Shown here piece after piece: positions 1-8,939 of a stretch of DNA of 64,000 bases. The position numbers and the translations under genes were made by a program. Each line of letters begins with the position of its first letter. Position 1 is the stretch's first letter. Location of the stretch: the NCBI RefSeq assembly GCF_900102915.1, contig NZ_FNGG01000008.1, forward strand, positions 1 through 64,000, read 5' to 3'. Origin of the DNA: Salinimicrobium catena. Its GTDB lineage: Bacteria; Bacteroidota; Bacteroidia; Flavobacteriales; Flavobacteriaceae. Under the pieces are notes generated by a model. It was not told the origin of the DNA. It saw only the letters and a program-made list of their open reading frames with translations, and searched no databases.

Positions 1-2
1 AA

Positions 3-284
3 AAACTCCATGAACATTATTTAACCACTCCCAGTATGGGTGGAAAAGCCTGGGAAAATGCTCATGCGGAATCGTTGAATGGTATTCTCAAAAACGAATA
101 CATAGATTTTAGACATATGGATCTAACATTAACCGAGGCTCAGAGAATGATAAAAAAGGTGGTTTATTTATACAACAATGAGCGGCCACATGGTTCACTA
201 AAGAATAAAAAACCACAAGAATTTGTAAACTTTGTTCAGCACTTAACTACTGAACAAAGACCAATATTAAAGATTAATTATTAA
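3..284 (+). mobile_element. IS3-family transposase, C-terminal end (cut by window edge)
   Basis: This frame is open from the first bases of the window to a stop at 284, so the gene starts to the left and only about 93 residues are visible. They match the end of an IS3-type DDE integrase core. The segment ENAHAESLNGILKNEYI carries the third catalytic Glu in its usual setting, and YNNERPHGSL is the conserved tail motif. An ATG at 36 is internal, not the true start. It belongs to the element's transposase that cuts and joins DNA ends. Whether the full copy is intact cannot be judged here, and the terminal inverted repeat was not identified in the 77 bp before hisS. Confidence 0.85.
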
Positions 285-325
285 CCTGAAAAAAGGCAAC
301 CATATTCAGGCAAGCTCAATAAGAT

Positions 326-358
326 AACCGAAAACCGAAAACTGAGAACTGAGAACCG
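326..358. repeat. Degenerate short tandem words between transposase and hisS
   Basis: The stretch is built of near-identical 7-8 base words: AACCGAAAACCGAAAACTG followed by AGAACTGAGAACCG. It lies between the IS3 transposase stop and the hisS stop. It may include the insertion sequence's right end, but no inverted repeat partner is in the window. Similar word-like patterns occur at 3145-3202, 3747-3775, 26425-26553 and 41746-41769. Confidence 0.5.
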
Positions 359-361
359 CCT

Positions 362-1732
362 CTACTTCAACTTCTCCACCAGCTCTTGCTGAGAAACAGT
401 GAATTGTTCTCCCGAACGCATGTTCTTTAAAGTGAATTTTTGCTGCTCCATTTCCTCTTTCCCTGCCAGGACCACGTAAGGAATGTCGCGGCGATTGGCG
501 TGGGTCATCTGCTTTTTCATCTTGGCTTCATCGGGATAAAGTTCCGCGGCGACACCTGCCTTTCTCAACGCTTTAATGGCCTGAAAACAGTAGAGGCTTT
601 CGCTTTCCCCAAAGTTGATGAACAAGGCTTCGATATCTTTAGAAACGGTTTCAGGAAAAAGACCGAGTTCTTCCAGCACCAGATAGATCCTGTCAAGCCC
701 GAAAGAGATCCCTACTCCGCTCACATCTTTGAGTCCGAAGATGCCGGTAAGATCATCGTATCGGCCGCCGCCGCCAATGGAGCCCATCTTCACTTCTTTG
801 GGGGCTGATACCTCATAAATAGCGCCGGTGTAATAGTTGAGTCCGCGGGCCAGGGTCACATCCAGGTCGAGCGTGGCGGTTTCCAGCCCCAGGGCTTCAA
901 TGGACATGTTGATGAACTCCAGTTCTTCGATACCTTTTTTACCGACTTCAGAAGTGGACAGTATGGTTTTCAGCACCTTTATCTTTTCGGCAAAATCTCC
1001 CTTCAGGTCAAACACCCGCTGTATCTTCTGAATGGCTTCCGCAGAAATGCCTTTTTCCTGCATCTCCTTTTTCACTCCCTCCTCACCTATCTTGTCCAGC
1101 TTATCAAGAGCGACGGTAAAATCGATCAGCTTGTCTGATTCCCCGATCACTTCGGCAAAGCCGGAAAGTACCTTGCGGTTATTGATCTTGATGGTCACCC
1201 CTTTCAGGTCAAGAGCACTGAAAACGGCGTCATAAAGCTGCACGAATTCCACTTCCTGCCACAGGCTGGTACTTCCCACCACATCTGCGTCACACTGGAA
1301 GAACTCGCGAAAACGCCCTTTTTGAGGCCTGTCTGCCCGCCAAACGGGCTGGATCTGGTACCGCTTAAAAGGGAATTCGATCTCGTTCCTGTGCTGCACC
1401 ACGTACCGGGCGAAAGGCACGGTAAGGTCATATCTCAGCGCTTTTTCGCTGATTGACGATGTGATCTTGAGGCTGTCTTTGGCCTCATAAGCTTCTTTGT
1501 CGGCCTTCTTCAGGAAATCGCCGGAATTCAGGATCTTGAAGATCAACCGGTCACCCTCTTCCCCATATTTCCCCATCAGGGTTTCGCTGTTCTCAAAACT
1601 CGGCGTCTCAATTGGCTGAAAGCCGAACTTTTGAAACTGGTCGCGGATAGTTTGTATGATGTAGTTCCTTTTTGCCACTTCGGAAGGGGAAAAATCCCGC
1701 GTACCTTTGGGAATAGAAGGTTTCTGTGCCAT
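362..1732 (-). CDS. hisS: Histidine--tRNA ligase
   Basis: A 456-residue cytoplasmic class II aminoacyl-tRNA synthetase that charges tRNA-His with histidine using ATP. Class II motifs are visible: [11 protein letters not shown] near residues 100-110, the motif 2 region around residues 124-150 ([13 protein letters not shown], then [12 protein letters not shown]), the histidine-binding [15 protein letters not shown], and motif 3 as [17 protein letters not shown]. The C-terminal about 90 residues fit the anticodon-binding domain. It is slightly longer than the E. coli enzyme (424 aa). The start [16 protein letters not shown] is the family's normal N-terminus. It is transcribed alone, divergently from the permease gene at 1876. 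Confidence 0.97.
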   Translation of the reverse strand: MAQKPSIPKGTRDFSPSEVAKRNYIIQTIRDQFQKFGFQPIETPSFENSETLMGKYGEEGDRLIFKILNSGDFLKKADKEAYEAKDSLKITSSISEKALRYDLTVPFARYVVQHRNEIEFPFKRYQIQPVWRADRPQKGRFREFFQCDADVVGSTSLWQEVEFVQLYDAVFSALDLKGVTIKINNRKVLSGFAEVIGESDKLIDFTVALDKLDKIGEEGVKKEMQEKGISAEAIQKIQRVFDLKGDFAEKIKVLKTILSTSEVGKKGIEELEFINMSIEALGLETATLDLDVTLARGLNYYTGAIYEVSAPKEVKMGSIGGGGRYDDLTGIFGLKDVSGVGISFGLDRIYLVLEELGLFPETVSKDIEALFINFGESESLYCFQAIKALRKAGVAAELYPDEAKMKKQMTHANRRDIPYVVLAGKEEMEQQKFTLKNMRSGEQFTVSQQELVEKLK

Positions 1733-1861
1733 TTTGATCGTTTTTTCCTGAAGCGCAAATATCTGAAAAAATAAAAGAATGCCCTGCTCCTTTTTCCGCC
1801 GAAAACAGCAAAGCTCAAATTTCCTGTAACAACTAAAGCTTCCCTGCGTCTAATTCACATA

Positions 1862-1869
1862 TACTTTTG
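1862..1869 (+). promoter_or_regulatory. Putative -7 box (TACTTTTG) of the permease gene
   Basis: TACTTTTG matches the Bacteroidota -7 consensus TAnnTTTG and ends only six bases before the ATG at 1876. No convincing -33 TTTG lies about 19 bp upstream. If this box is used, the transcript would have almost no leader. Confidence 0.4.
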
Positions 1870-1875
1870 CTGCGA

Positions 1876-3123
1876 ATGTTTCCACTTTTTAAAGAGAACA
1901 TCAGGATCGCTTTTTTTTCCATTAAAAGTCAGCTTTTAAGGACGATCCTTACCGTCATGATCATCGCCATTGGGATCACCGCCCTGGTGGGGATCTTAAG
2001 CGCTGTGGCCGCGCTGGAAAATACCATTTCCAGTGACTTTGCCTCTATGGGCGCCAATACCTTCAACCTGCAGCGGTATGAATCGCAGATAAGGGTGAAC
2101 GGCGGCGGCCGCAACGGTCGGGAAAAGATAAATCCCATCCTGGGGTATCGGGAAGTGAAAGAATTCAAGGACAAATACGAATTTCCGCAGACCAACATCT
2201 CCATTTCCTTTACCGGGACCTCTTCTGCAGAAGTGAAGTATGAGAACGAAAAGACCGACCCCGAAGTGACCGTCCTGGGAATAAACGAGAATTATGTATC
2301 CAATTCCGGACTGGAAGTGGAAAAAGGTCGGGACCTGAATTTCTTTGATGTTGAGAACAATAACAATGTGGCCATCCTGGGAGCCGACTTCAAAGACGGA
2401 CTTTTCAAAAACCTGAATCCCATCGGCAAGACCATATCCATAAGAGGAGCAAAATTCAGGGTGGTTGGCGTTCTGGAGTCCAAAGGCTCCACCTTCGGAA
2501 ACCGACAGGATCTGAGGGTATTGATCCCCATCCAGATTGCCCGTTCCATGTTCACCGCTCCCGACATCAATTACAATATCAGCGTAAAAGTAGATGACAA
2601 GCAACTGTTGGAAGGCGCACAGGAAGAGGCCATCATCACCTTTCGGAATATTCGCGGGCTAAGCCCCATTGAAGAGAACAATTTTGGGATCACCAGGAGT
2701 GACGACCTCATAAACCGTATCTTTTCCATCACCAAATACCTGAACATCGCCGCGTGGGTCATCTCCATCATCACCATTTTTGGCTCTTCCATAGCGCTTA
2801 TGAACATCATGCTGGTTTCGGTAAGTGAACGCACCCGCGAGATCGGTGTAAGAAAGGCTTTGGGCGCTAAAAAGAACACCATCGCTACCCAGTTCTTCAT
2901 GGAAACCTTAATTATTGGGCAGATCGGAGGCCTGTTCGGAATTATCTTCGGAATATTAATTGGTTTCGCAGTCTCTTCCGCGGCAGGCTTTGATTTCACC
3001 ACTCCGTGGATGGCGATGATCTGGGCAACCGCCATCACCATTGTCGTCGCCGTGCTGGCAGGAAGTTATCCTGCGGCCAAAGCAGCTAAACAGGATCCTA
3101 TAGAATCACTCAGATACGAGTAG
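1876..3123 (+). CDS. ABC transporter permease, MacB/FtsX type
   Basis: About 415 residues with the layout of MacB-type permeases. There is one N-terminal membrane segment (about residues 17-40, TILTVMIIAIGITALVGIL), a long periplasmic MacB_PCD-like domain, and a C-terminal FtsX domain with three membrane helices. The FtsX signature TREIGVRKALGAKKNTI marks the loop that couples to the ATPase. Such proteins work with a separate ATPase in envelope export or mechanotransmission, but no ATPase partner is adjacent and the substrate is unknown. The open frame extends back to a TTG at 1867, but ATG 1876 gives the usual start MFPLFKENIRIA. Confidence 0.85.
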   Translation: MFPLFKENIRIAFFSIKSQLLRTILTVMIIAIGITALVGILSAVAALENTISSDFASMGANTFNLQRYESQIRVNGGGRNGREKINPILGYREVKEFKDKYEFPQTNISISFTGTSSAEVKYENEKTDPEVTVLGINENYVSNSGLEVEKGRDLNFFDVENNNNVAILGADFKDGLFKNLNPIGKTISIRGAKFRVVGVLESKGSTFGNRQDLRVLIPIQIARSMFTAPDINYNISVKVDDKQLLEGAQEEAIITFRNIRGLSPIEENNFGITRSDDLINRIFSITKYLNIAAWVISIITIFGSSIALMNIMLVSVSERTREIGVRKALGAKKNTIATQFFMETLIIGQIGGLFGIIFGILIGFAVSSAAGFDFTTPWMAMIWATAITIVVAVLAGSYPAAKAAKQDPIESLRYE

Positions 3124-3144
3124 AGAAATTCCAATTTTCAAGCA

Positions 3145-3202
3145 CCAAATTCCAATATTTTTTTCCTTATAGTAATGCTTGCTAGAAAGCATTGGAATTT
3201 GG
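3145..3202. repeat. Intergenic inverted repeat between convergent genes
   Basis: CCAAATTCCAAT at 3145-3156 is the exact reverse complement of ATTGGAATTTGG at 3191-3202. A shorter inner pair, AATGCT/AGCAT, lies between them, and a further TTGGAATTT word follows. It sits between two convergent gene ends and could fold in either transcript, but it lacks a T-run, so it is not a standard intrinsic terminator. Confidence 0.55.
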
Positions 3203-3219
3203 AATTTGTTATTTGGAAT

Positions 3220-3693
3220 TTATAAATTAAGGTGTTTCTCGAAGAACTCGTAAAGTTCCCCTTTCGTAATAACCGCTCCCTGTTGCACCAGCGCGAAAAT
3301 GTCTTTATTGCGGTCATCGCTGACGGCTTTTGCTGATGTATACAGTGAAACGCGGTCATCCATCAAATTTTGCTGCAGCCAGTTGTAACCCTGTCGGGTA
3401 GTGACATCAACCTGCTCGTTTTCCACTTTTATGGCGATAAGGTTCAAGGTTGTTTCGGTGATCTTGAAAAGGTAGATCTGGTTAGGCGAAAAATGCTCCA
3501 GGAAGCGCGCCTGATTCAGCACCCCTTCCCACACAAGATCGCTGAAGATATCCAGCTCCTCTTCCGCCACTTCTGGCTTATTGATCTTGATATCTTCCCA
3601 CTCATCTCCGGTAATGGATTGAGAGGCTAAAAAGTTGATGAATTCCTGGTGTAGTTCTTCAAACTGTTCTTTTGATAATCGGGCGTATTTCAT
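3220..3693 (-). CDS. DUF6495 family protein
   Basis: A 157-residue soluble, acidic protein without signal peptide or membrane segment. From memory of the family, the N-terminal pattern MKYARLSKEQFEELHQEFINFLA and the ELDIFSDLVWE segment mark it as DUF6495, a conserved Flavobacteriia protein of unknown function. It reads in the same direction as the downstream-facing ribosomal operon but is separated from rplI by about 140 bp holding that operon's terminator, so it is probably transcribed on its own. No catalytic motif can be pointed out and no function is claimed. Confidence 0.7.
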   Translation of the reverse strand: MKYARLSKEQFEELHQEFINFLASQSITGDEWEDIKINKPEVAEEELDIFSDLVWEGVLNQARFLEHFSPNQIYLFKITETTLNLIAIKVENEQVDVTTRQGYNWLQQNLMDDRVSLYTSAKAVSDDRNKDIFALVQQGAVITKGELYEFFEKHLNL

Positions 3694-3746
3694 TGCTGAA
3701 AGTTTAAGGTTTAAAATTTAATGTTGTGTAAACTGATCTGTTTCAG

Positions 3747-3775
3747 TCTCAATTCTCATATCTCACTACTCAATA
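3747..3775. repeat. Degenerate TCTCA word array
   Basis: The words TCTCAATTCTCATATCTCA and CTACTCAATA repeat a TCTCA/CTCAAT theme in about 29 bp between the DUF6495 start and the rplI terminator. It has the same low-complexity style as the words at 326-358 and 26425-26553. Confidence 0.4.
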
Positions 3776-3780
3776 CCGAT

Positions 3781-3814
3781 AAATAAAAAAGCCCACTCCA
3801 AAAGAAGCAGGCTT
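3781..3814 (-). terminator. Intrinsic terminator of the rpsF-rpsR-rplI operon
   Basis: Read on the minus strand, AAGCCTGCTTC and GGAGTGGGCTT form an 11-bp stem (with G-U pairs) around a TTTT loop, followed directly by a run of T (TTTTTTATTT). It lies 20 bp after the rplI stop. Confidence 0.85.
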
Positions 3815-3834
3815 AGTAAGTTTATAAAGTGTGA

Positions 3835-4284
3835 TTACGCTTCTGCAACAACATCAAAGCTGAAGTTGGCGATCACTTCACGGTGAAAACGCAGGGTAGC
3901 GTCATACTGACCCAAACGCTTGATGTTACCACCGGCGATAGTGATGTACTTCTTCTCGATCTCAACACCTTCCTTAGCTAATGCATCAGCTAAGTCTTGG
4001 CTGGTCACAGATCCGTAGATCTTATCTCCTGCACCTGCTTTGGCGGTCAACTTAATATCAAGTCCATTAAGTTTATCGGCCTGCTTTTGTGCATCTTCGA
4101 TCTGTTTCTTCTCTTTATATGAACGCTGCTTCAAAGTCTCTTCCAAAACCTTTCTTGCAGAAGGGGTTGCCAATACGGCAAATCCTTGAGGGATCAAAAA
4201 GTTACGTCCGTATCCCGGTTTAACGGTTACCACGTCATCTTTGAAACCTAAATTTTCAACGTCTTTTCTTAATATCAATTCCAT
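3835..4284 (-). CDS. rplI: 50S ribosomal protein L9
   Basis: At 149 residues this is full length for L9, a two-domain protein of the large ribosomal subunit that binds 23S rRNA. The N-terminal RNA-binding domain carries the signature GYGRNFLIPQGFA (about residues 24-36). A charged connecting helix with KQRSYKEKKQIEDAQKQ follows, then the C-terminal domain. It is the last gene of rpsF-rpsR-rplI, 12 bp after rpsR, and is followed by a strong terminator, so it is expected to be co-transcribed from the promoter at 4964-4994. Confidence 0.97.
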   Translation of the reverse strand: MELILRKDVENLGFKDDVVTVKPGYGRNFLIPQGFAVLATPSARKVLEETLKQRSYKEKKQIEDAQKQADKLNGLDIKLTAKAGAGDKIYGSVTSQDLADALAKEGVEIEKKYITIAGGNIKRLGQYDATLRFHREVIANFSFDVVAEA

Positions 4285-4296
4285 AATAGCCCCTTT

Positions 4297-4593
4297 TTAT
4301 TTTAATAAATCGCCAACGTAAGGCATTAATGCTAAATGACGTGCGCGTTTCACGGCTACAGCCACTTTTCTCTGATATTTCAAAGAAGTACCTGTTAAAC
4401 GACGAGGCAATAATTTTCCTTGCTCATTCACGAAGCTCATTAAGAAATCAGGATCTTTGTAATCGATATACTTAATTCCTGATCTTTTAAAACGGCAATA
4501 CTTCTTGGTCTTGCTTGTCTCGATATTCAATGGGGTAAGATATCTTATTTCCCCATCTTTCTTTCCTTTAGCTTGTTGCTCTATAGATGACAT
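4297..4593 (-). CDS. rpsR: 30S ribosomal protein S18
   Basis: A 98-residue small-subunit protein that pairs with S6 on the 16S rRNA platform. The S18 core is clear: [20 protein letters not shown] followed by [19 protein letters not shown] and [11 protein letters not shown]. The N-terminal extension, with [14 protein letters not shown], is typical of Bacteroidota S18. It begins two bases after rpsF and ends 12 bp before rplI, so it is the middle gene of a tight operon. Confidence 0.97.
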   Translation of the reverse strand: MSSIEQQAKGKKDGEIRYLTPLNIETSKTKKYCRFKRSGIKYIDYKDPDFLMSFVNEQGKLLPRRLTGTSLKYQRKVAVAVKRARHLALMPYVGDLLK

Positions 4594-4595
4594 AC

Positions 4596-4934
4596 TTACG
4601 CTTTTTCTTTGTTTCTGTTTCTTCTCTTTTCAGCCCACTCGATGGCATATTTGTCAAGCTTTACAGTAAGATAACGCATCATGCGCTCATCTCTGCGGAA
4701 CTCAACTTCCAACGGAGCGATTGCTTCTCCTGGTACGGTGTACTCAAACAAGTGATAAAAACCACTTTTCTTGTGTTGAATTGGGTAAGCTAATTTTTTC
4801 AACCCCCAGTTCTCTTTTGATATCATCTTGGCACCGTTAGAAACAAGAAAATCTTCGTATTTCTTAACTGTTTCCTTTATCTGGTCATCAGATAAAACGG
4901 GATTCAAGATGAAAACAGTTTCATAATGATTCAT
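4596..4934 (-). CDS. rpsF: 30S ribosomal protein S6
   Basis: A 112-residue protein with the S6 ferredoxin-like fold. It starts [19 protein letters not shown], with the conserved region [18 protein letters not shown] in the middle and a basic C-terminal tail ([13 protein letters not shown]). S6 dimerises with S18 during 30S assembly, and the gene order rpsF-rpsR-rplI reflects this. A well-formed promoter lies just upstream (4964-4994), giving a leader of about 20-30 nt. Confidence 0.97.
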   Translation of the reverse strand: MNHYETVFILNPVLSDDQIKETVKKYEDFLVSNGAKMISKENWGLKKLAYPIQHKKSGFYHLFEYTVPGEAIAPLEVEFRRDERMMRYLTVKLDKYAIEWAEKRRNRNKEKA

Positions 4935-4963
4935 AAAAAATTTACTTTAAATTAAATTGGCTG

Positions 4964-4994
4964 CAAAAATAGGATTAATTATTCTTTTTTCAAA
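4964..4994 (-). promoter_or_regulatory. Promoter of the rpsF-rpsR-rplI operon
   Basis: On the minus strand, TTTG (4991-4994) is followed by exactly 19 bases and then TATTTTTG (4964-4971). This is a full match to the Bacteroidota -33 TTTG / -7 TAnnTTTG promoter, and it lies 30 bp upstream of the rpsF start. Confidence 0.7.
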
Positions 4995-5099
4995 GCCCCT
5001 TTTCAAGGGTTAAACTGCTTTTTTCATCGCCCAAATTCAAAATTACTTTCACTTGTAAGATTTTTTCATTATTATTGCTAGTGCTAACCTTATTAACAA

Positions 5100-5810
5100 G
5101 TGGAAGAAGTCATACTAAAATGCGCCGTAGTCGATGATTCGAGCTTACAACGATTGTCAATCGTGAAGCTCATCAAAGATCATCCCAATTTGAAACTTGT
5201 AGCCGAATACAATAATGCCATTGAAACCAAAAATGGTCTTTTGGATACGGAAGTAGACCTTATTTTTCTTGATATCGAGATGCCGATCCTTTCTGGATTC
5301 GACCTGCTGGATGATCTGCCCAACAAACCGCAGATCATTTTCGTTACCGGAAAAACCAAATATGCCTTTAAAGCATTTGATTATGACGCGGTAGACTACC
5401 TGCACAAGCCAATTTCCAAAGAGCGGTTCCTCAACGCGGTATCAAAATCAATTAACCTTTATAAGCTGAAGCATGAAGGCGCTCCGGCAGAAGATGACGA
5501 CTACATCTTTGTAAAAAGCAACCTTAAGAATCGTAAGGTCTTCCTGAACAAACTTAAGTACATCGAAGCCTTAGGGGATTACGTGAAGTTCGTGACCGAA
5601 AAAGACAATTTCGTGGTTCTTGCTACCATGAAATCTTTTGAGAGCCAGCTGCCTTCCAATAAATTCCTGAGGATCCACAAATCATATATCGTGAACCTGG
5701 ACAAGATAGAGCGCTACAACAGCAGGAATATCGAGATCGACAAACAACAGATCCCGTTAAGCCGTCACAAAAAAGCCAATCTTATTGAGGCCTTAGCCGC
5801 CAATCAATAA
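5100..5810 (+). CDS. LytTR-family DNA-binding response regulator
   Basis: A 236-residue two-domain response regulator. The N-terminal receiver domain has the acidic pair VVDDSS (residues 10-15), the phospho-acceptor Asp58 in DLIFLDIEMPILSGFDLL, and the conserved Lys in YLHKPISKERF. The C-terminal LytTR domain (about residues 133-232) contains YIEALGDYVKFVTEKDN and FLRIHKSYIVNLDKIERY. The start is a GTG, because the nearby ATG at 5120 is out of frame. No histidine kinase lies next to it, so its partner is unknown. Its stop overlaps the end of priA tail to tail by seven bases. Confidence 0.92.
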   Translation: MEEVILKCAVVDDSSLQRLSIVKLIKDHPNLKLVAEYNNAIETKNGLLDTEVDLIFLDIEMPILSGFDLLDDLPNKPQIIFVTGKTKYAFKAFDYDAVDYLHKPISKERFLNAVSKSINLYKLKHEGAPAEDDDYIFVKSNLKNRKVFLNKLKYIEALGDYVKFVTEKDNFVVLATMKSFESQLPSNKFLRIHKSYIVNLDKIERYNSRNIEIDKQQIPLSRHKKANLIEALAANQ

Positions 5811-8260
5811 GGATCTACGTTCACCACTACCCTTATACTGCGAAAAGCCCCTACAGCTTTAAAGCTTTGCAGCACCTTCTCGATCAACCCCTTGGTCTTC
5901 CCTAAAGACTGTTTTTGAGGGATCTTTATCAGGATATTCTTATAATACTCATTCCGGATCCTCCCCACAGGAGGAAACTCGGGCCCCAGCACATTCTCAT
6001 AGAATGAATTTTTCAAAGAAGTGGCCAGCCAGTCTGCCCCCTCGTTGACCCTGGAATAATCCCTGCCTCTTAGGGTAAGGCGGATCAACCTGTAAAATGG
6101 CGGATATTTATACTGCCGTCTTTCTTCCAGCTGCTCCTTATACATGTCGGCGTAATTATTCATGGAAACCTGCTGTACGATCTGGTGATGCGGATTGTAG
6201 GTCTGGATCAGAACCTTTCCTCTTTTCTCTGTCCGTCCCGCTCTTCCGGCAACTTGCAGCATCAACTGGAAACTTCTTTCATGTGCCCTGAAATCGGGGA
6301 AATTGAGCAGCGTGTCTGCATTCATTATTCCTACAAGCCTCACATTTCTGAAGTCGAGTCCTTTTGTGAGCATTTGCGTTCCTACAAGAATTTCTATTTC
6401 CCCTTCTTCAAATGCTGTAATGATCTTTTCATACCCGTGTTTTCCGCGGGTGGTATCAAGATCCATTCGTCCGATTTTATGATCTGGAAAAAGGGCTTTT
6501 AGTTCTGTCTCTACTTTTTCGGTCCCAAAGCCCTTGGTGGAAAGTTCGGGGCTGCCGCAGGCCATGCATTTCTTCTGAAGCGCCATATTATACCCGCAGT
6601 AATGACACCTAAGCTGATTGTTATGACTGTGATAGGTAAGGCTCACATCGCAATTGGGGCACTGCGGCGAATGTCCACAGGTATTGCATTCCAGAATTGG
6701 ACTGAAGCCCCGGCGGTTTTGAAACAGGATCACCTGTTCCTTTTCGGCCAGGGTTTCCCTGATCTCCTCCACGAGCCTGTCAGAAAAATGCCCGGTCATC
6801 CTCCTTTTTCGGTGCTTCTCCTTAATATCCACGACCTCGATCTCGGGCAGCAAAACATTTCCGTAGCGCCTGTTTAGATTGACAAGGGAGTATTTGGAAT
6901 GTTCGGAATTAAAATAAGATTCCAGGGCAGGAGTGGCCGAACCCAGCAAAACTCTGGCATTGTGCATGTGCCCCAGCACCACAGCCGCATCGCGGGCATG
7001 GTATCGCGGCGCAGGATCGTATTGTTTAAAAGTGGATTCGTGCTCTTCATCAACAACGATAAGCCCCAGGTCGTGAAACGGTAGGAAAACGCTGGACCTT
7101 ACCCCCACAATAACTTTAGCCTTACTGCTGTTGTTCAGCACATTTTGATACACCTCTACCCTTTCATTGACAGAATACTTACTATGATATACGATCACCT
7201 TTTCGCCGAAGTAAGCCTGCAGCCTGGAAATGAGCTGGGCAGTAAGGGCAATTTCGGGCAAAAGATACAGCACCTGTTTGCCAGTGGCCACCATCTCCTC
7301 TATTAGTTTCACATAGATCTCGGTCTTTCCCGAAGAGGTGATCCCGTGCAGCAAACACACCCTCTCTTCCTCGTAAGCCGCTCTTATCTCCTGCAGCGCC
7401 TGTTCCTGGTATTCGTTCAGCTCCATCGAGCCGGAAACCTCCCCTCCTCCATATTGCAGGCGGTCGGTTTGGCGGTCATATTCCTCCAGCACGCCTTTTT
7501 GAACGAGCGATTTTATGATATTTGTAGACACCCTACTTTCTTTGGCAAGGGTTTTCAGTTTTAAAGGCTTGTCTTTGTCTTTCGCGCTGAGGGAAAACAG
7601 GGTGAAGATCACCTGCCGCTGTTTGGGAGCCCGGTTGAGCTCATCGAGCAGTTGGTGCATACCTTCTTCGGAAGCATGTTTCGGATCAAGCCGCACGTAT
7701 TTTTCCATTTTTGGCCGGTACTGCTCATAGATCTCCTGGTTCACCACCACCACCTTCTTTTCTACCAGGGAATTGATCACAGGAAGCACCGTCTTTTTAT
7801 CCAGCAGCTGGATGATCTCATTGATCTTTAAAGAGGATTGCCTCTGCAAAGCCTCATACAACAGGTATTCGTCATCTGTCAGCTCCTCTTCTTCCACCTC
7901 CACATCTTTCATAAGCTGCACGATGGTCTCGCTTTCCAGCAGAAAAGCACTGGGGATTGCCGCCCGCAGCACCTCTCCTTCGGCACACATATAGTAAGAA
8001 GCCAGCCATTTCCAGAAGGCTAATTGAGCAGCCGTAACAATAGGTGTCTTGTCAAGTATCTGTTCGATAGGCTTAGCTTCATAGATCTTAGGATCCTCCT
8101 GATGAACGGCCGAAACAATTCCGGTATAAATCTTGGATTTTCCGAAAGGTACAGCTACCCGCATTCCCGGCTGCAGAAATTCCGCTTCCCCGGCAGAAAC
8201 ACTGTAAGTGAAATGTTTCTCCAAAGGCAAAGGAAGGATCACATTGATGAAGTGAGGCAT
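5804..8260 (-). CDS. priA: Primosomal protein N' (replication restart helicase)
   Basis: PriA rebuilds replication forks at stalled sites by unwinding DNA 3' to 5' and loading the primosome. Seen here: Walker A LHGITSSGKTEIY, the DEEH box (VVDEEHESTFKQYDPAPRYH), the zinc-binding cysteine cluster (CNTCGHSPQCPNCD, then CHYCGY and CMACGSPE), and helicase motifs VGTQMLTKGLDF and QVAGRAGR. The open frame runs to 8317, but MPHFINVILPLPLEKHFTY is the family start, giving 818 residues. It stands alone and ends tail to tail with the LytTR regulator. Confidence 0.95.
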   Translation of the reverse strand: MPHFINVILPLPLEKHFTYSVSAGEAEFLQPGMRVAVPFGKSKIYTGIVSAVHQEDPKIYEAKPIEQILDKTPIVTAAQLAFWKWLASYYMCAEGEVLRAAIPSAFLLESETIVQLMKDVEVEEEELTDDEYLLYEALQRQSSLKINEIIQLLDKKTVLPVINSLVEKKVVVVNQEIYEQYRPKMEKYVRLDPKHASEEGMHQLLDELNRAPKQRQVIFTLFSLSAKDKDKPLKLKTLAKESRVSTNIIKSLVQKGVLEEYDRQTDRLQYGGGEVSGSMELNEYQEQALQEIRAAYEEERVCLLHGITSSGKTEIYVKLIEEMVATGKQVLYLLPEIALTAQLISRLQAYFGEKVIVYHSKYSVNERVEVYQNVLNNSSKAKVIVGVRSSVFLPFHDLGLIVVDEEHESTFKQYDPAPRYHARDAAVVLGHMHNARVLLGSATPALESYFNSEHSKYSLVNLNRRYGNVLLPEIEVVDIKEKHRKRRMTGHFSDRLVEEIRETLAEKEQVILFQNRRGFSPILECNTCGHSPQCPNCDVSLTYHSHNNQLRCHYCGYNMALQKKCMACGSPELSTKGFGTEKVETELKALFPDHKIGRMDLDTTRGKHGYEKIITAFEEGEIEILVGTQMLTKGLDFRNVRLVGIMNADTLLNFPDFRAHERSFQLMLQVAGRAGRTEKRGKVLIQTYNPHHQIVQQVSMNNYADMYKEQLEERRQYKYPPFYRLIRLTLRGRDYSRVNEGADWLATSLKNSFYENVLGPEFPPVGRIRNEYYKNILIKIPQKQSLGKTKGLIEKVLQSFKAVGAFRSIRVVVNVDPY

Positions 8261-8300
8261 ATGGGGTGCTGATTTTTGACAAAAATAAAAGCTTTTAAGC

Positions 8301-8333
8301 ACAAAAAAATAAACCATCCTAAAAAGAATGGTT
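8301..8333 (-). terminator. Terminator downstream of the chalcone-isomerase-like gene
   Basis: On the minus strand AACCATTC and GGATGGTT pair around a T-rich loop and are followed by TATTTTTTT. It lies about 25 bp after the stop at 8358 and upstream of priA. Confidence 0.7.
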
Positions 8334-8357
8334 TCTGTTCATTTTATGTGCTGAAGT

Positions 8358-8924
8358 CTATTGAGCCAGCAAACTTTCCTTTAGGTCATCATCTGCAGGA
8401 CGGTTGGATAACCAGATCCCGAAAAGGGCCTTTTTAAACTCCTTTCCTTTCACGATCCCTTTTTCCTCTCCATTCTTATAGGCCACCACACCTTTTGCAG
8501 GCAGGTAAACGAGGTCAAAAACATCGTTCTTTTTAATGTCTTCCTTGAAGAAGCCTAACATGGTATCTATTTCTTTCTGTATGGGTGCAGTGTTCCCGTT
8601 GGTGGATTTTTCAAAACCTTCGGTCACCGCTTCCACCATCTTATCGCTGGAAATCAGCTTTGAAACTATATGCAGTTTTATAGCCATGGGTTTGTCCCCG
8701 TTAAGGATCTCGGTGGCATCACTCGTTTTTTCGTTCAGGTATAAACCTGCGGCATAAAGATCTATCCACAGCTTTTCCCTTATACCGGCCCCATTAAGAG
8801 TAACGGTTTCTCCGTGAAAGGTCTCGCTGACAGGCAACACGGCATCTCCTACCTTTTTCTGGGCACTAACCGAAAAGGCCATCATCACCGCCATTATTGA
8901 TAACATCAGTTTTTTCATAATCAT
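8358..8924 (-). CDS. Secreted chalcone-isomerase-like protein
   Basis: A 188-residue protein with an N-terminal signal peptide (MKKLMLSIMAVMMAFSVSA, cleavage before QKKVG). The mature part matches the bacterial chalcone-isomerase-like family: ETVTLNGAGIREKLWIDLYAAGLYL is the recognisable core, and a late KGVVAYKNGEEKG segment follows. Plant homologues close flavonoid rings or bind fatty acids. In bacteria the role is unknown, so no reaction is assigned. It is likely periplasmic. The start may be the third codon (ATG at 8918). It has its own terminator. Confidence 0.8.
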   Translation of the reverse strand: MIMKKLMLSIMAVMMAFSVSAQKKVGDAVLPVSETFHGETVTLNGAGIREKLWIDLYAAGLYLNEKTSDATEILNGDKPMAIKLHIVSKLISSDKMVEAVTEGFEKSTNGNTAPIQKEIDTMLGFFKEDIKKNDVFDLVYLPAKGVVAYKNGEEKGIVKGKEFKKALFGIWLSNRPADDDLKESLLAQ

Positions 8925-8939
8925 TTAATTAGAGGGTTT

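Noticed and set aside
1996-2604. 202-residue open frame on the minus strand inside the permease gene
   Set aside because: It is antisense to a well-supported permease, has no recognisable domain and no start context; a codon-composition shadow.
5041-5099. ATG-based start for the LytTR regulator
   Set aside because: The ATG at 5120 is out of frame and no upstream in-frame ATG exists; the GTG at 5100 gives the family start.
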